A stretch of 64,000 bases of DNA from JAFMJV01 sp034436555 (lineage in GTDB: Bacteria > Chloroflexota > Limnocylindria > Limnocylindrales > CSP1-4): assembly GCA_034436555.1 (NCBI GenBank), contig DAOTUU010000033.1:124001-188000 (forward strand), written 5' to 3'. The number at the start of each line of letters is the position of its first letter. Positions within the stretch are counted from its first letter, which is position 1. Under the pieces are notes generated by a model, which was not told where the DNA came from, made no database searches, and saw nothing but the letters and a program-made list of their open reading frames with translations. Below are positions 22,645-32,146 of the stretch, piece after piece. A program made the translations under genes and the position numbers.

Positions 22645-25293
22645 TCAGCCGAGCCCGATCGCGTCGTCAAGCAGCCGCATTGCGGCATCCAGACCGGCAT
22701 CGTCTCGGACGATGAGGCGGATCCCGTAGTCGCCATCTCGGGCCCTGGCGATGCCAGCGGTGGGATGGGTGCCCGGAAGCCGGTAGGCGAGCTCGATCTC
22801 GCCGGGCCTCGGGGTCGCGTACACGACGATCTGCGTGAACCGCGGGTGCCGGACATGGAAGGTCCAGGGTTCGTCCTTGCTGCTGGCGGGCCGCAGGGTG
22901 ACGCCCTCTCGGCCCATCGCCGCGGCCGCGAACCGCAGCGCGGGCGTCGGCTCCCCACCCGCGCGATGGTCGATCACGCGCAGCACGGGCTCCGGGACCC
23001 GCTCGAGGCCGTCGATGCCCAGGGCGAGCAGCTCCGCGTGCCGCTCCTCGAAGGAGCCGGTCTGCCACGCCGTGGGCGCGAGCCGACGGATCGCCGCCAG
23101 GAACGCCTCCGTCTCGGACGCGAGCAGCACGCCGGGGTCCTCCGAGGCGCCGAGGGCCGTGCGGGCGGCGTCAAGCGTGACGCCCGGGATCCACTTGGCG
23201 AAGGCCGCCGGTGACTTCCAGAGCTTGAACGAGCCGCCCTCGTCCCACTGCGGCCAGACCGTGAACAGGTAGGCCCGCCTGTCCGCGGGCGGCGCCATCA
23301 TCACGCTGTAGCGATCGGGCCGCGGCCGCAGGCCGATCTCGCGCCCGACCAGGATGATGCGCCGCAGCTCCGGCCCCACCCCGACCTCATCGGCGATGCC
23401 GAGGGCCGACGCGAACGCCGTCGGGCTGTCCGGATCGGGAGGGCCGACGGGGTGGACGGCGGCGTTCACGACCGCGACCTCGGCGGGAGCGTGGGTCTCG
23501 TCGTCCGTGTCGTCCGGGCGTGGCCAGACCGAGACGGCGAGCGCGGACAGCGTCTCGCCGCGCTCGAGGATGGCGGCCTCGTTCCACGTCTCCGCGTTCC
23601 GGATGTCGGTGGAGATGCGCATCACGCTGTGCTCGCGCAGGGCGGTCCGCTTGTCCAGCCACGGCCCGTTGGACATCTTCGGGTTGAGCCTGCCCGTGAC
23701 GAGGGTGAGGTTGCCCAGGCGGTGCTTCGCGGCATCCCGGTCCAGGCGTGCCTGGACCTCGTCGACCCCCTCCGGCAGCGGCCAGTTGGTCGACCACTCC
23801 TGGGGCAGGACATGCTCCACCGTGAGGTCGGTCGGCAGGACGACCTTCTCCACGAGGCCGGTGTACATGCCAGCTTCGAGCGCCTCGAGGACCATCCGCA
23901 GCCGGGAGCGCGGGAAGACGGTGTAGGCCGGCAGCTCGCGCAGGGCGGCGCGGACCTGTCCGCCGGTGGGCCAGAACTGGCTCTCTCCGGTCAGCCCGAC
24001 GAGGTGCTCCACCACGTCACGGCCGATCGGCCCCGTGCCACGGCCGGCCGCAGCCTCACGCACGTTCTTGAGGAGCGCCAAGAACACGGTGTTGTAGTTC
24101 TTCGTCGTCTGGCGCGTGAGCATCCGGCGGACCAGCCAGCTCTCGATCGCCCCCAGCGCGATATCCCGCTCCCCTCCCTCGGGAAGCCCGTCCGGACCCA
24201 GGAGCCACATGAGGAGCGGGTAGGCCGTCGTCACCTCCATCGTGCTCAGTCGATAGAGGAAGCGCCCGAGCGGCGTCCCGATGGGTTCCGTCTCCAGCGT
24301 CTCGTAGACCGTGCCGTATCGGGCGAGCTCGGCGAGCACGTCCGCAGCCTGCCTGGGACCGGCTGCCAGGTACCGCTTGAACTCCTGGAACAGCTGGTGG
24401 GTGACGACCTCGCCGCCGGTCACCATGGCCAGCCAGTTGTTCAGGAACACGTCCAGGCGTGGACGATTCCGACGACCCCGCTGGACCTCCTCGCGCCACC
24501 AGTCGGTGTCGAGGCTCTTCCAGTGCTGCTCGTAGAGCGCGTCGATGTCCGCCTTCTGGATGGTGGCGGTCTGGAACAGGTGGTTCTTGATGAGGTCGCC
24601 CGCGAGGAGCGGGGTGCCGCGCGCGTTGAGCGTCTCGAAGATCATCTGGGCGTTGTCGCCCGGGTCCAGGTCGATGGTCACCACGACCAGGTGCTTCCAG
24701 ATGGCGGTGCTCAGGGCGACCAGGTGCTCGTCGATGCCGCCCAGGTCGGCGCCATCCGCGGCCCATCTCACGATCGAGGTCCGGAAGAACCGGTGCGCCT
24801 CGTGCATCCGGTGGCCGCCGGTGGACGCCACCACGCCGTCGCCGAGCGCCTCCCGGAACGCCTGGCGGTCCCGCTGGGTGGGGAACACCTTGAGCTCGTC
24901 GCCCTTCTGGCGCACCAGGAAGTCGTCGTTGAGGAGCAGCTTCTCGAACATCTTGCGCGGCCCATCCAGGCCGTGCTCCATGGCCAGGGACCGGGCCGCC
25001 GCGATGAGCAGCTGGAGCGTGGTGAGCCGCTGTTGGCCGTCGATGACCGTGCGCGAGCCGATCATGCCCGACTGGGTCAGCGACTGCTCCAGGACCACCG
25101 CGCCCAGGAAGTGCGGGATGTTGTCGTTGGCGGGGGTGTCATCGAGCTGCCGATGGGCGACCGTACGGACGTCCTCCCACAGCGGCTCCCACCGGAGCTC
25201 CCGGTTCCAGACGTACGGGCGCTGGTACAGCGGGACCACGTAGTGGACGGGCTGGCCGAAGATGGCCGCGAGATCGACGGTGTCAGCCTTCAT
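22645..25293 (-). CDS. DUF262-DUF1524 (GmrSD-like) protein, last gene of the defence operon
   Basis: An 882-residue protein. The N-terminal DUF262 (ParB/Srx-like NTPase) has VPLYQRPYVW at 20-29 and IDGQQRLTTL at 84-93, then FETLNARGTPL near 219. The central DUF1524 HNH-type region has EHVLPQEW near 494 and, after it, HRLGNLTLVTGRLN. This is the GmrS plus GmrD arrangement of type IV enzymes that cut modified phage DNA. After about residue 590 there are nearly 290 extra residues (TAFASALGIADEVGVGPELR onward) of unclear family. Start ATG 25293 overlaps the methyltransferase stop by 4 nt. A nuclease effector role is inferred from the family and the operon. Confidence 0.85.
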   Translation of the reverse strand: MKADTVDLAAIFGQPVHYVVPLYQRPYVWNRELRWEPLWEDVRTVAHRQLDDTPANDNIPHFLGAVVLEQSLTQSGMIGSRTVIDGQQRLTTLQLLIAAARSLAMEHGLDGPRKMFEKLLLNDDFLVRQKGDELKVFPTQRDRQAFREALGDGVVASTGGHRMHEAHRFFRTSIVRWAADGADLGGIDEHLVALSTAIWKHLVVVTIDLDPGDNAQMIFETLNARGTPLLAGDLIKNHLFQTATIQKADIDALYEQHWKSLDTDWWREEVQRGRRNRPRLDVFLNNWLAMVTGGEVVTHQLFQEFKRYLAAGPRQAADVLAELARYGTVYETLETEPIGTPLGRFLYRLSTMEVTTAYPLLMWLLGPDGLPEGGERDIALGAIESWLVRRMLTRQTTKNYNTVFLALLKNVREAAAGRGTGPIGRDVVEHLVGLTGESQFWPTGGQVRAALRELPAYTVFPRSRLRMVLEALEAGMYTGLVEKVVLPTDLTVEHVLPQEWSTNWPLPEGVDEVQARLDRDAAKHRLGNLTLVTGRLNPKMSNGPWLDKRTALREHSVMRISTDIRNAETWNEAAILERGETLSALAVSVWPRPDDTDDETHAPAEVAVVNAAVHPVGPPDPDSPTAFASALGIADEVGVGPELRRIILVGREIGLRPRPDRYSVMMAPPADRRAYLFTVWPQWDEGGSFKLWKSPAAFAKWIPGVTLDAARTALGASEDPGVLLASETEAFLAAIRRLAPTAWQTGSFEERHAELLALGIDGLERVPEPVLRVIDHRAGGEPTPALRFAAAAMGREGVTLRPASSKDEPWTFHVRHPRFTQIVVYATPRPGEIELAYRLPGTHPTAGIARARDGDYGIRLIVRDDAGLDAAMRLLDDAIGLG

Positions 25294-28200
25294 CTGTTTC
25301 CTTCCCCGGTATCAGGCATGGGCTGCCACGCACCCGCTATTCGGCCCGCCGACGGGGCATGCGCCATCGCGGGATCGCCGGGGGGTGGGTCGAGACGACT
25401 CACGAAGGGATGAGCGGCAGAACTGCTGGCCATCGCGTCGTAGGCATCGAGGACTAAGTTCCGCGTGCGGTAGGTGCCCCATCTGCGTCCGTCCCGTTCA
25501 CGCACCGTCCAGAATGATTCCATCACGTGGTTGACGTCGTCGCGCGTGATCCCATACAGACGGAAATACGCGGCATCGAGCTCCGCACGGAGGTGAGGGC
25601 GTCGCTGGTCATTCCACTGGAACGGGGGACCCTCCCACCCGGCATCACGCGCGAAATCACTGAGATCATGCGTCGAGTACACCAGCTCGACCACGTATCT
25701 CCGAATCCAGTCGGCCAACGTCTCGGTCGCCCAAGGCGCCGTAGTGGCATACCAGTCAGGTGGAAGCACGGGCAGTTGGCGGACGACGTGATACTTGAGG
25801 TGAGTCCCAGAAATTCTCTGACGAGCGCACCAGTCCAAGGCAAACGAGTTCAGGTTCCCAACCAAGAGCCCGAAGAGCGGATGGCCTGAGAACATGAGGA
25901 GCGCAGTATCTCCAGCTCCGACTCTCGGCAGGACGGATGAGATGAGCGTCCGCTCGTCTGTGGCACGGGCGATGTCACGCCAGGCGATCATCCAGTGTGG
26001 GTCTCGATCCCGGAGGGCAGCCGTGACATTACTATCGCGCACCCAATATTTCGGCGAAACGCCGTAGTTGGGATCGGCCTTCTCTGCGGACGTGGGCCGA
26101 CTCAGTGTTCCCTGGTTGGCCTGCGCCTCCGTCTGGCCCTCGTACGTTCCGTATCGATGGTCGTACTGGTGGACCATCTTCGCCTCGTACAACGGGAGGC
26201 GATCCGGCCCGGGACCATCCAGGAACAGCCCGCTGTCGTTGGCCATGTGAAACATCGCGAGGAAACTGACTCCCCACGGGTTCCCCTCGGTCCCTTTCGA
26301 CTCGTCGATGAGGACGGGGATCCGTCGATGGATCGCCTTGGCGATCTCCGCATCTCGGCGGCTCCGGAACGTGGGGCACGTCCGGGTGTTCGGGCTCAAC
26401 AGTGCGAACTCCTCGGGCGTCAGTGAGAAGTGCCTGTCCGGCTCCCGCAGGTCGTCCACCTGGCGCGCGAAGAAGACGAGGTCGGCTGGTGCCTCGATGG
26501 GTGACCCGGCGAGCGTCAACAGGCAGAACTTGAATGCGTGGTGTACTGAAGGGAAGATGAAAGCCTCGTTCTCGAACGCGTGGAGCGACACGAGCTTGCG
26601 CCCTTGCACGAAGTCGCCGAACAGCAGCTTCGTCGTGTCATCGGTCGCGACGCCCGTGGGGAGGATGACGCCGAGACGACCACGAGGACTCGTCAGCGCC
26701 GTCATGGACTCCGCGAAGACGGCGTAGGTGTTGATGTCGCCGCGCCCCGCGAGCGGGTAGCGTGCGGAGTTGCGCAGGATGTGGCTCTCGCCCTCCGAGC
26801 GGCGAAGGGACGCCTGGTACGCCGACCAGAGCTCCGGATCCTCGACGTGAAGGCCTGCGATCATGCGCTTCCGCTCGGCCGCGTTCCGGGCACTCGCGAT
26901 CGCCGGGCTGCGCTCCGCGAAGAACTCCTGCTCCTGGAGCTTGATCCGCTCCCAGGGCGGATTGCCGAGCACCACGTCGAAGCCCCCTTGGGCGAACACC
27001 GCGGGGAACTCCAGGGGCCAATGGAGGAACGCGTACTCGCGGGCGATCGCCTTGATCACGCCCCACACGCCCTGCGGCACCCCACCCGGGTTCATGCCCA
27101 CTGCCCGGACGACCGAGGTGGTGATCCCGGGCGCTTGATCCATCCTCGGGGCGACGAACGCCGCGCACCACGCATCGAGCGCGGCACGTGACCGTCTCAC
27201 GTCCGTCGATGCCTCGTGGGCGGCATGCCTCGCTGCCTTGGTCGCGATCGCGCTCAAGGAGCCGTCCGGCAGGTCCTCGAGGGCCCGGGCCTCGCGGGCG
27301 ATCGCCTCGGTCGGGAAGGCGAGCGGCGCCTCGAACAGGGTCTGCTGCCCGGCCCGCTCCTCCGCGTTCCGCTTCCGCCACGCGCGCGCGATCGCCTTGT
27401 CGTCCCCCGTGATCGCCTCATAGGCAGTGTCCGGGATGCCCCGGCCGGCCAGCTCCGGGGTGGATCCAAGGAGGCTGTTGCCACACTTGATGTGCGCGTC
27501 GAGGAACGTCAGCGGCTTGCCCGGCACCAATGCCTCCAGCCAGAGGCTGACCTTGCACAGCTCGACGGCCATGGGGTTGATGTCCACGGCGTGGATGCAG
27601 CGTGCGATCACATCACGGAGAGCGCTCCGGACAGCTTGCGGGGGCGGCTCGCCCTCCCCGGTCCGGACGGCCGCAAGGCGCTTGGCGAGGCGGTGGGCCG
27701 CCGCGACCAGGAAATGACCCGATCCGGCGGCCGGGTCCACGACCGCGAGGCTTAGCAGCGCAGCCTCGGCATCGGCCGGGTCCTTGCCGGTGATTGCCGC
27801 ATCCACGACCGGGTCAAGCGCGGAGTCCAGGAGGCAGCTGATCAGGCTGGTCGGCGTGTAGTAGGAGCCGGTCGACTTCCGCTCGTTGCCTGCCGCGGTC
27901 GAGAGCTCGAAGCGGGGCGGGTTGGCCTCCATCTCCATGCGCGGATGCAGCTCCAGCAGACCCTCGTACACGGAGCCCAGCTCCTCGGCGCCAAGGTTCT
28001 GGTAGTCGACGACCCGGAGACGCCGGTCCTCCTCGATGGTGGACAGGGCCCGCACGGCCGCCAGCAGGTCCTCGTTGCGGAGCTCCGCCGCGTCGAGGTG
28101 CCGGCACGCCTCCGGTCCGAACAGGAACGATCCGAGGGCCGGCAGGGCCAGGGTCGGTGCGCCATCGCCGCCCAGCGCGGCGACGACCCGGCGGACAACC

Positions 28201-29276
28201 ACCCAGTGATCGCCATGCCTGGTGCCCCGACGACGGATGGCGAGGTCCCGGAGACGCGCGGTGGAGTAGCTCTCGCGGAAGCGCGCGACCGCCTCGTCCG
28301 AAGCAGATGGGTCCAAGAGGAGCTCACGACCGGTCGCCTCATCGCGGCGATCCTCGGCGGCGAACAGGAAGATGAGCCGGTACACGAGGCGCAGGAGCTC
28401 CCGGTAGTAGTCTTGGCGGTCGAGATCGCCAGCGCGCAGGGCGTCGCGAAGGGCCCCGTTCGCGGGATGCGCCAGGAACCCCGAGCCGAGGACGGTGATC
28501 GCGTCCTCGACGCCCGTGCGGAGCTTGTCGAGCGCACGGGTGCCGTCGTCGGCGGCCCTCTTCGTCCAGCGCTCCAGCAGGCAGTCGGCCGATCGGTGGC
28601 CGTCGAAGCGCGTTCGGTGGCAGACCGTCCAGAGCAGCGCGAAGTCGGCGTAGAGGGCGCCCTCGAACAGCTGCTGGAGGTCGAACTCGATGAACGCCTG
28701 GCGGGTGAGCGAGGTGCTGTCGCGCAGCAGGCGCAGCATCCGGCCGTTCGTCACCAGCCCCCACAGGGCGTCGTCCGAGCGGTTGAGGAACTCCTGGACG
28801 AGCGCGTGCGGCGCGGCGCCCGCGGCACCCCGGACGCCGCGTGACCGGCTGTCCAGCCCCACGCCGACGCCCACGAGGTGCACTGGCACCCGGACCGATA
28901 CGTTCTCGTTGGCCCAGGCGTGGCTGATGGGATACGTCGTGCCATCCATCTCGACCGAGCGCGCGACCGGCAGCCGGCCGAAGCCAAGCTCCTCGAACAG
29001 CGGCAGGAGGAAGCGCTCGCGCGTCGGGCCGGTGAGCGGATCGCTGGCCTGAGCACCCGCCCTGACCGAATCGAGCGCGGCCCAGGCGCCCACGAGCCGG
29101 TTCCAGCTGCCGGTGATCGCCTCGCGGACGCGCTCGCCGGCGGCGAGGCCCAGGTCCGCCGGCGTCAGGCCTGGGACGGACGGGTCGGCGGCGGAGATCT
29201 TCGCGAGCAGGTCCGCCGGCAGTAGACCGCCCTCGGTCCGGACGGTGCTGGTGACGCGAGAACGACGGACCTCCAT
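25290..29276 (-). CDS. Large adenine-type DNA methyltransferase (Eco57I/PglX/DrmMI-like)
   Basis: A 1,328-residue single-chain methyltransferase. An alpha-helical N-terminal part of about 450 residues comes first, then STGSYYTP near 468. Motif I is VVDPAAGSGHFLVAAAHRL near 512 and the catalytic NPPW (VVLGNPPWERI) is near 770, typical of N6-adenine enzymes. A long C-terminal target-recognition region follows. No PD-(D/E)xK motif stands out. It starts 2 nt after the SNF2-like gene and overlaps the next start by 4 nt. The C-terminal half is visibly lower in GC than its neighbours (32 of 60 at 25801-25860). It should modify host DNA for the operon; BREX PglX and DISARM DrmMI are the closest relatives I can suggest. 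Confidence 0.88.
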   Translation of the reverse strand: MEVRRSRVTSTVRTEGGLLPADLLAKISAADPSVPGLTPADLGLAAGERVREAITGSWNRLVGAWAALDSVRAGAQASDPLTGPTRERFLLPLFEELGFGRLPVARSVEMDGTTYPISHAWANENVSVRVPVHLVGVGVGLDSRSRGVRGAAGAAPHALVQEFLNRSDDALWGLVTNGRMLRLLRDSTSLTRQAFIEFDLQQLFEGALYADFALLWTVCHRTRFDGHRSADCLLERWTKRAADDGTRALDKLRTGVEDAITVLGSGFLAHPANGALRDALRAGDLDRQDYYRELLRLVYRLIFLFAAEDRRDEATGRELLLDPSASDEAVARFRESYSTARLRDLAIRRRGTRHGDHWVVVRRVVAALGGDGAPTLALPALGSFLFGPEACRHLDAAELRNEDLLAAVRALSTIEEDRRLRVVDYQNLGAEELGSVYEGLLELHPRMEMEANPPRFELSTAAGNERKSTGSYYTPTSLISCLLDSALDPVVDAAITGKDPADAEAALLSLAVVDPAAGSGHFLVAAAHRLAKRLAAVRTGEGEPPPQAVRSALRDVIARCIHAVDINPMAVELCKVSLWLEALVPGKPLTFLDAHIKCGNSLLGSTPELAGRGIPDTAYEAITGDDKAIARAWRKRNAEERAGQQTLFEAPLAFPTEAIAREARALEDLPDGSLSAIATKAARHAAHEASTDVRRSRAALDAWCAAFVAPRMDQAPGITTSVVRAVGMNPGGVPQGVWGVIKAIAREYAFLHWPLEFPAVFAQGGFDVVLGNPPWERIKLQEQEFFAERSPAIASARNAAERKRMIAGLHVEDPELWSAYQASLRRSEGESHILRNSARYPLAGRGDINTYAVFAESMTALTSPRGRLGVILPTGVATDDTTKLLFGDFVQGRKLVSLHAFENEAFIFPSVHHAFKFCLLTLAGSPIEAPADLVFFARQVDDLREPDRHFSLTPEEFALLSPNTRTCPTFRSRRDAEIAKAIHRRIPVLIDESKGTEGNPWGVSFLAMFHMANDSGLFLDGPGPDRLPLYEAKMVHQYDHRYGTYEGQTEAQANQGTLSRPTSAEKADPNYGVSPKYWVRDSNVTAALRDRDPHWMIAWRDIARATDERTLISSVLPRVGAGDTALLMFSGHPLFGLLVGNLNSFALDWCARQRISGTHLKYHVVRQLPVLPPDWYATTAPWATETLADWIRRYVVELVYSTHDLSDFARDAGWEGPPFQWNDQRRPHLRAELDAAYFRLYGITRDDVNHVMESFWTVRERDGRRWGTYRTRNLVLDAYDAMASSSAAHPFVSRLDPPPGDPAMAHAPSAGRIAGAWQPMPDTGEGNR

Positions 29277-29278
29277 CG

Positions 29279-32146
29279 TCAGGCCACGGGCACCGGGAGG
29301 AACACGTAGATGCCCAGGACGTCGACCGGCAGCTGCGGCACCACCGTCGTCCGGCCGCGCAGATCCGCGACGTCGCGGACGCGGGCGTGATCGGCGGCCA
29401 GGTCGGCGGCGCGAGTGGCGGCCAGCCGCTCGAGCGCAGGCCGGAGATGACCCAGGCCGGCGGCGACGCGCTCCAGCTGCTGCTCGGCCTGCTCCCGCAG
29501 CACGTTGCCGGACGGCACGAGGTCCAGCAGCGCGTCGGCCTGGGCGTCCGGCATCCAGGTGGGCGCATCCGGCGCGCCGGTGAAGCCCAGCACCCGCACC
29601 TCCTCCGCGAGGGCCCGTGACTCACCGCCGCCGCCGCGCACGCGCGTGCGCAGATCGTGGCGGAGGCGCACCAGGAGCGCGGTGGTGCGGGTGGTGACGC
29701 CGGCAGTGCGGATGACGCCGGCCCGCCGGGCCACGTACGCGGCGATCGGGTCGAGGGCGGTGTCGATGACATGCGCGGACAGCCCATCCACGACCGGATG
29801 CGTCCGCCCGACCAGGCGGTCGTCCCCGGCCGGCGGCGAGAAGCGGAGGCGCATCCGGTCCACATCCAGGCCCGCGATGTCCCGGACGGCGCGGGGCACC
29901 TCGCGGACGTCCACCTCGAAGGCGCCGGTCGGCCGCTGGGTCACGGTCGCACCGTGGGCCCGCAGGGCATCGATCGTGAAGCGCTGGACGTCGATACCCT
30001 CGCCGACCGCCGCGCGGGCAGCGTCCCGGGCCTCGACGACCCGGTCGAGCGGGAAGGCGTGCTGGGCGAACAGGGATCGGCTGCGCTTCTCCCGCTCGGC
30101 GGCGCGGTCCCACTCCGCGACCAGCTCCCGGCTGCCGGGGTCGATGACCTCGCGCTCCCAGAACGCAAGCTGGGTGCTGCTCCGCTCGTCGTCCCCACCG
30201 CGCAGCAGAATCCCCTCCAGGATCGCCTCCAGGACGGCGTTCGTGTCCATGGGCACCGGCACGCTGATGCCCAGGCTGTCGCGGATCGCCTTGTGCTTCC
30301 GGAGCAGCACCGAGAGGACGATTCCGTCGATCGCGTTGTCCGCGCCATACATGGTCACCACTCGCACCTGCGGGCGCGGTTGTCCAAAACGGTCGACACG
30401 ACCCTCCCGCTGCTCGTGGCGGGTGGGGTTCCAGGAGAGGTCGTAGTGCACGACCGAGTCGAACGTCTCCTGGAGGTTGATGCCCTCCGACAGGCAGTCG
30501 GTCGCGACGAGCACCCGCTTGCCGGTGTCCCGGAGCGCCTCCACGCGCGCCCTGCGGTCGTCGGCCGCGAGGGCACCCGTGACGACCTCCACGGTCACGT
30601 CCTTGGGGAGGGCCTTCCGCAGCGCGTCGCCGAGATACTCCGCGGTGGCGATGAAGCGGCAGAAGACGATCGGGGCGCAGCCGTCCGCCAGCAGCTTCCT
30701 CACGACCGCGATGCCCTTGGCGAGCTTGGCGTCCGGGGCACCGGACAGCGCCTCCGCAGCCTTGGCAAGGTCGCGCAGGCGGCGCTGGGTCGACTCCACC
30801 GGTGCCTCGTCGGAACCGGTCGGGTCCGCACCCGGAGCCACGTCCTCGCCCTCGGTGCTCTCATCCTCCAGGTCCAGGATTGCCCGGCGGCCGATCGCGT
30901 CCGCTTCCGCCGCGGATGCCGCCTCCGCGGTCGTACTGCGCTCCCGGAGGGTGGCTGCGGCCGCGGCCGGGGACGAGCCGATCGAGCGGAGGAGCGCAAG
31001 GGCGGACCACCAGCGGACCCGCTGGCGCCGGGCGTTGCCGCCGGCCGGGTCCCTGATGACCTCGCGCGCGTAGGCGATGACCCGGTCGATGAAGCGCTCG
31101 TACTCGGGCGTGAGCGTGTAGGTCCGGTCCTGGACCGTGCGCTCCGGGAACGGGGTGTCCTCGGCCAGGTAGGTCGTGATATCGCCGCGACGGCGTTGGG
31201 CCAGGTGGCGGGCGAGACGCTCGCGCGCGGGCCGGTTGTGGTCGCCGCCGAGGTCCTCGGGCAGGTCCCGGAACGCGGGGTCCAGGTATCCCAGGAGGTC
31301 CCGGAAGGCGGCCTCGTTGCCGCTGTGCGGAGTGGCGGTCAGGAACACCATGTGGCGGTCCGTGTCCGCGGCCAGACGCCGCACGAGGTCCGCGCGCATG
31401 TGCCGGCCCGACCCCGCACCACCCGCTTCCACACAGGTGTGCGCCTCGTCGACGATCACGAAGCGGGGCGCGGTGCGCAGGAACTCGAGGCGGTGGCGCT
31501 CGCTCTTGATGAAGTCGAGGCTGACGACGACGTACGGGTTCCGCTCGAACAGCGACTCGTCGAGCCGCAGGCCACGCTCCAGGCGCGACGCGGTCGAGGC
31601 GAGCACGAGCGCGGGATCGATGTGGAACTTGTCCCGCATCTCTGCGCCCCACTGCTCCGCGAGGTGCGGGGGTGCGAGGACCGCGAGCCGGTCGATCTCA
31701 CCGCGGTCGAGGAGCTCCCGGGCGATGAGCAGCGCCTCCACGGTCTTGCCGATGCCCACGTCGTCGGCGATGAGCAACCGCACGATCTCCTGGCGCAGCG
31801 CCATGAGCAACGGCACCAGCTGGTACGGGCGGGGTTCGACCGCGATGCGGGCGAAGCTCCGGAAGGGGCCGGCGCCATCGCGGACGGAGAGCCGCAGCGC
31901 CTGGTGGAGCAGCCGCGCGGACGCGTGATCGCCGAGGTCTGCGACGGTCGGCGGCGCGAACGTGGCCGGCGCGATGTCGTAGCCCTCGAACGCGAGGTCG
32001 ATGGCGGTCGCCTCGTCATCGGAACCGCCGAGGGGCCGGACACGGAGCACGGCGGCATCGGAGTCGGGCAGGACCACCCACTCCCGACCACGCGCTCGGA
32101 CCAGCGAGCCTGGGGTGAAGGGGCCGGGCAGCGCGGGTGCCGTCAA
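29279..32146 (-). CDS. SNF2/RapA-like helicase resembling DISARM DrmD
   Basis: A 955-residue SF2 ATPase of the SNF2 group. A small N-terminal domain (PGSLVRARGREWVVLP) precedes Walker A in ADDVGIGKTVEALLIA near 128 and DEAH in FVIVDEAHTCVE near 231. Motif III is LTATPHSGNE. The second RecA lobe has ATDCLSEGINLQ and HEQREGRVDRFGQ at about 545-587. The last 300 residues are helical and lack a nuclease motif. Domain order and size match DrmD of class 1 DISARM, though RapA-like helicases of other defence loci look similar. ATGA overlap with the upstream gene (32143-32146) shows coupling. Confidence 0.85.
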   Translation of the reverse strand: MTAPALPGPFTPGSLVRARGREWVVLPDSDAAVLRVRPLGGSDDEATAIDLAFEGYDIAPATFAPPTVADLGDHASARLLHQALRLSVRDGAGPFRSFARIAVEPRPYQLVPLLMALRQEIVRLLIADDVGIGKTVEALLIARELLDRGEIDRLAVLAPPHLAEQWGAEMRDKFHIDPALVLASTASRLERGLRLDESLFERNPYVVVSLDFIKSERHRLEFLRTAPRFVIVDEAHTCVEAGGAGSGRHMRADLVRRLAADTDRHMVFLTATPHSGNEAAFRDLLGYLDPAFRDLPEDLGGDHNRPARERLARHLAQRRRGDITTYLAEDTPFPERTVQDRTYTLTPEYERFIDRVIAYAREVIRDPAGGNARRQRVRWWSALALLRSIGSSPAAAAATLRERSTTAEAASAAEADAIGRRAILDLEDESTEGEDVAPGADPTGSDEAPVESTQRRLRDLAKAAEALSGAPDAKLAKGIAVVRKLLADGCAPIVFCRFIATAEYLGDALRKALPKDVTVEVVTGALAADDRRARVEALRDTGKRVLVATDCLSEGINLQETFDSVVHYDLSWNPTRHEQREGRVDRFGQPRPQVRVVTMYGADNAIDGIVLSVLLRKHKAIRDSLGISVPVPMDTNAVLEAILEGILLRGGDDERSSTQLAFWEREVIDPGSRELVAEWDRAAEREKRSRSLFAQHAFPLDRVVEARDAARAAVGEGIDVQRFTIDALRAHGATVTQRPTGAFEVDVREVPRAVRDIAGLDVDRMRLRFSPPAGDDRLVGRTHPVVDGLSAHVIDTALDPIAAYVARRAGVIRTAGVTTRTTALLVRLRHDLRTRVRGGGGESRALAEEVRVLGFTGAPDAPTWMPDAQADALLDLVPSGNVLREQAEQQLERVAAGLGHLRPALERLAATRAADLAADHARVRDVADLRGRTTVVPQLPVDVLGIYVFLPVPVA

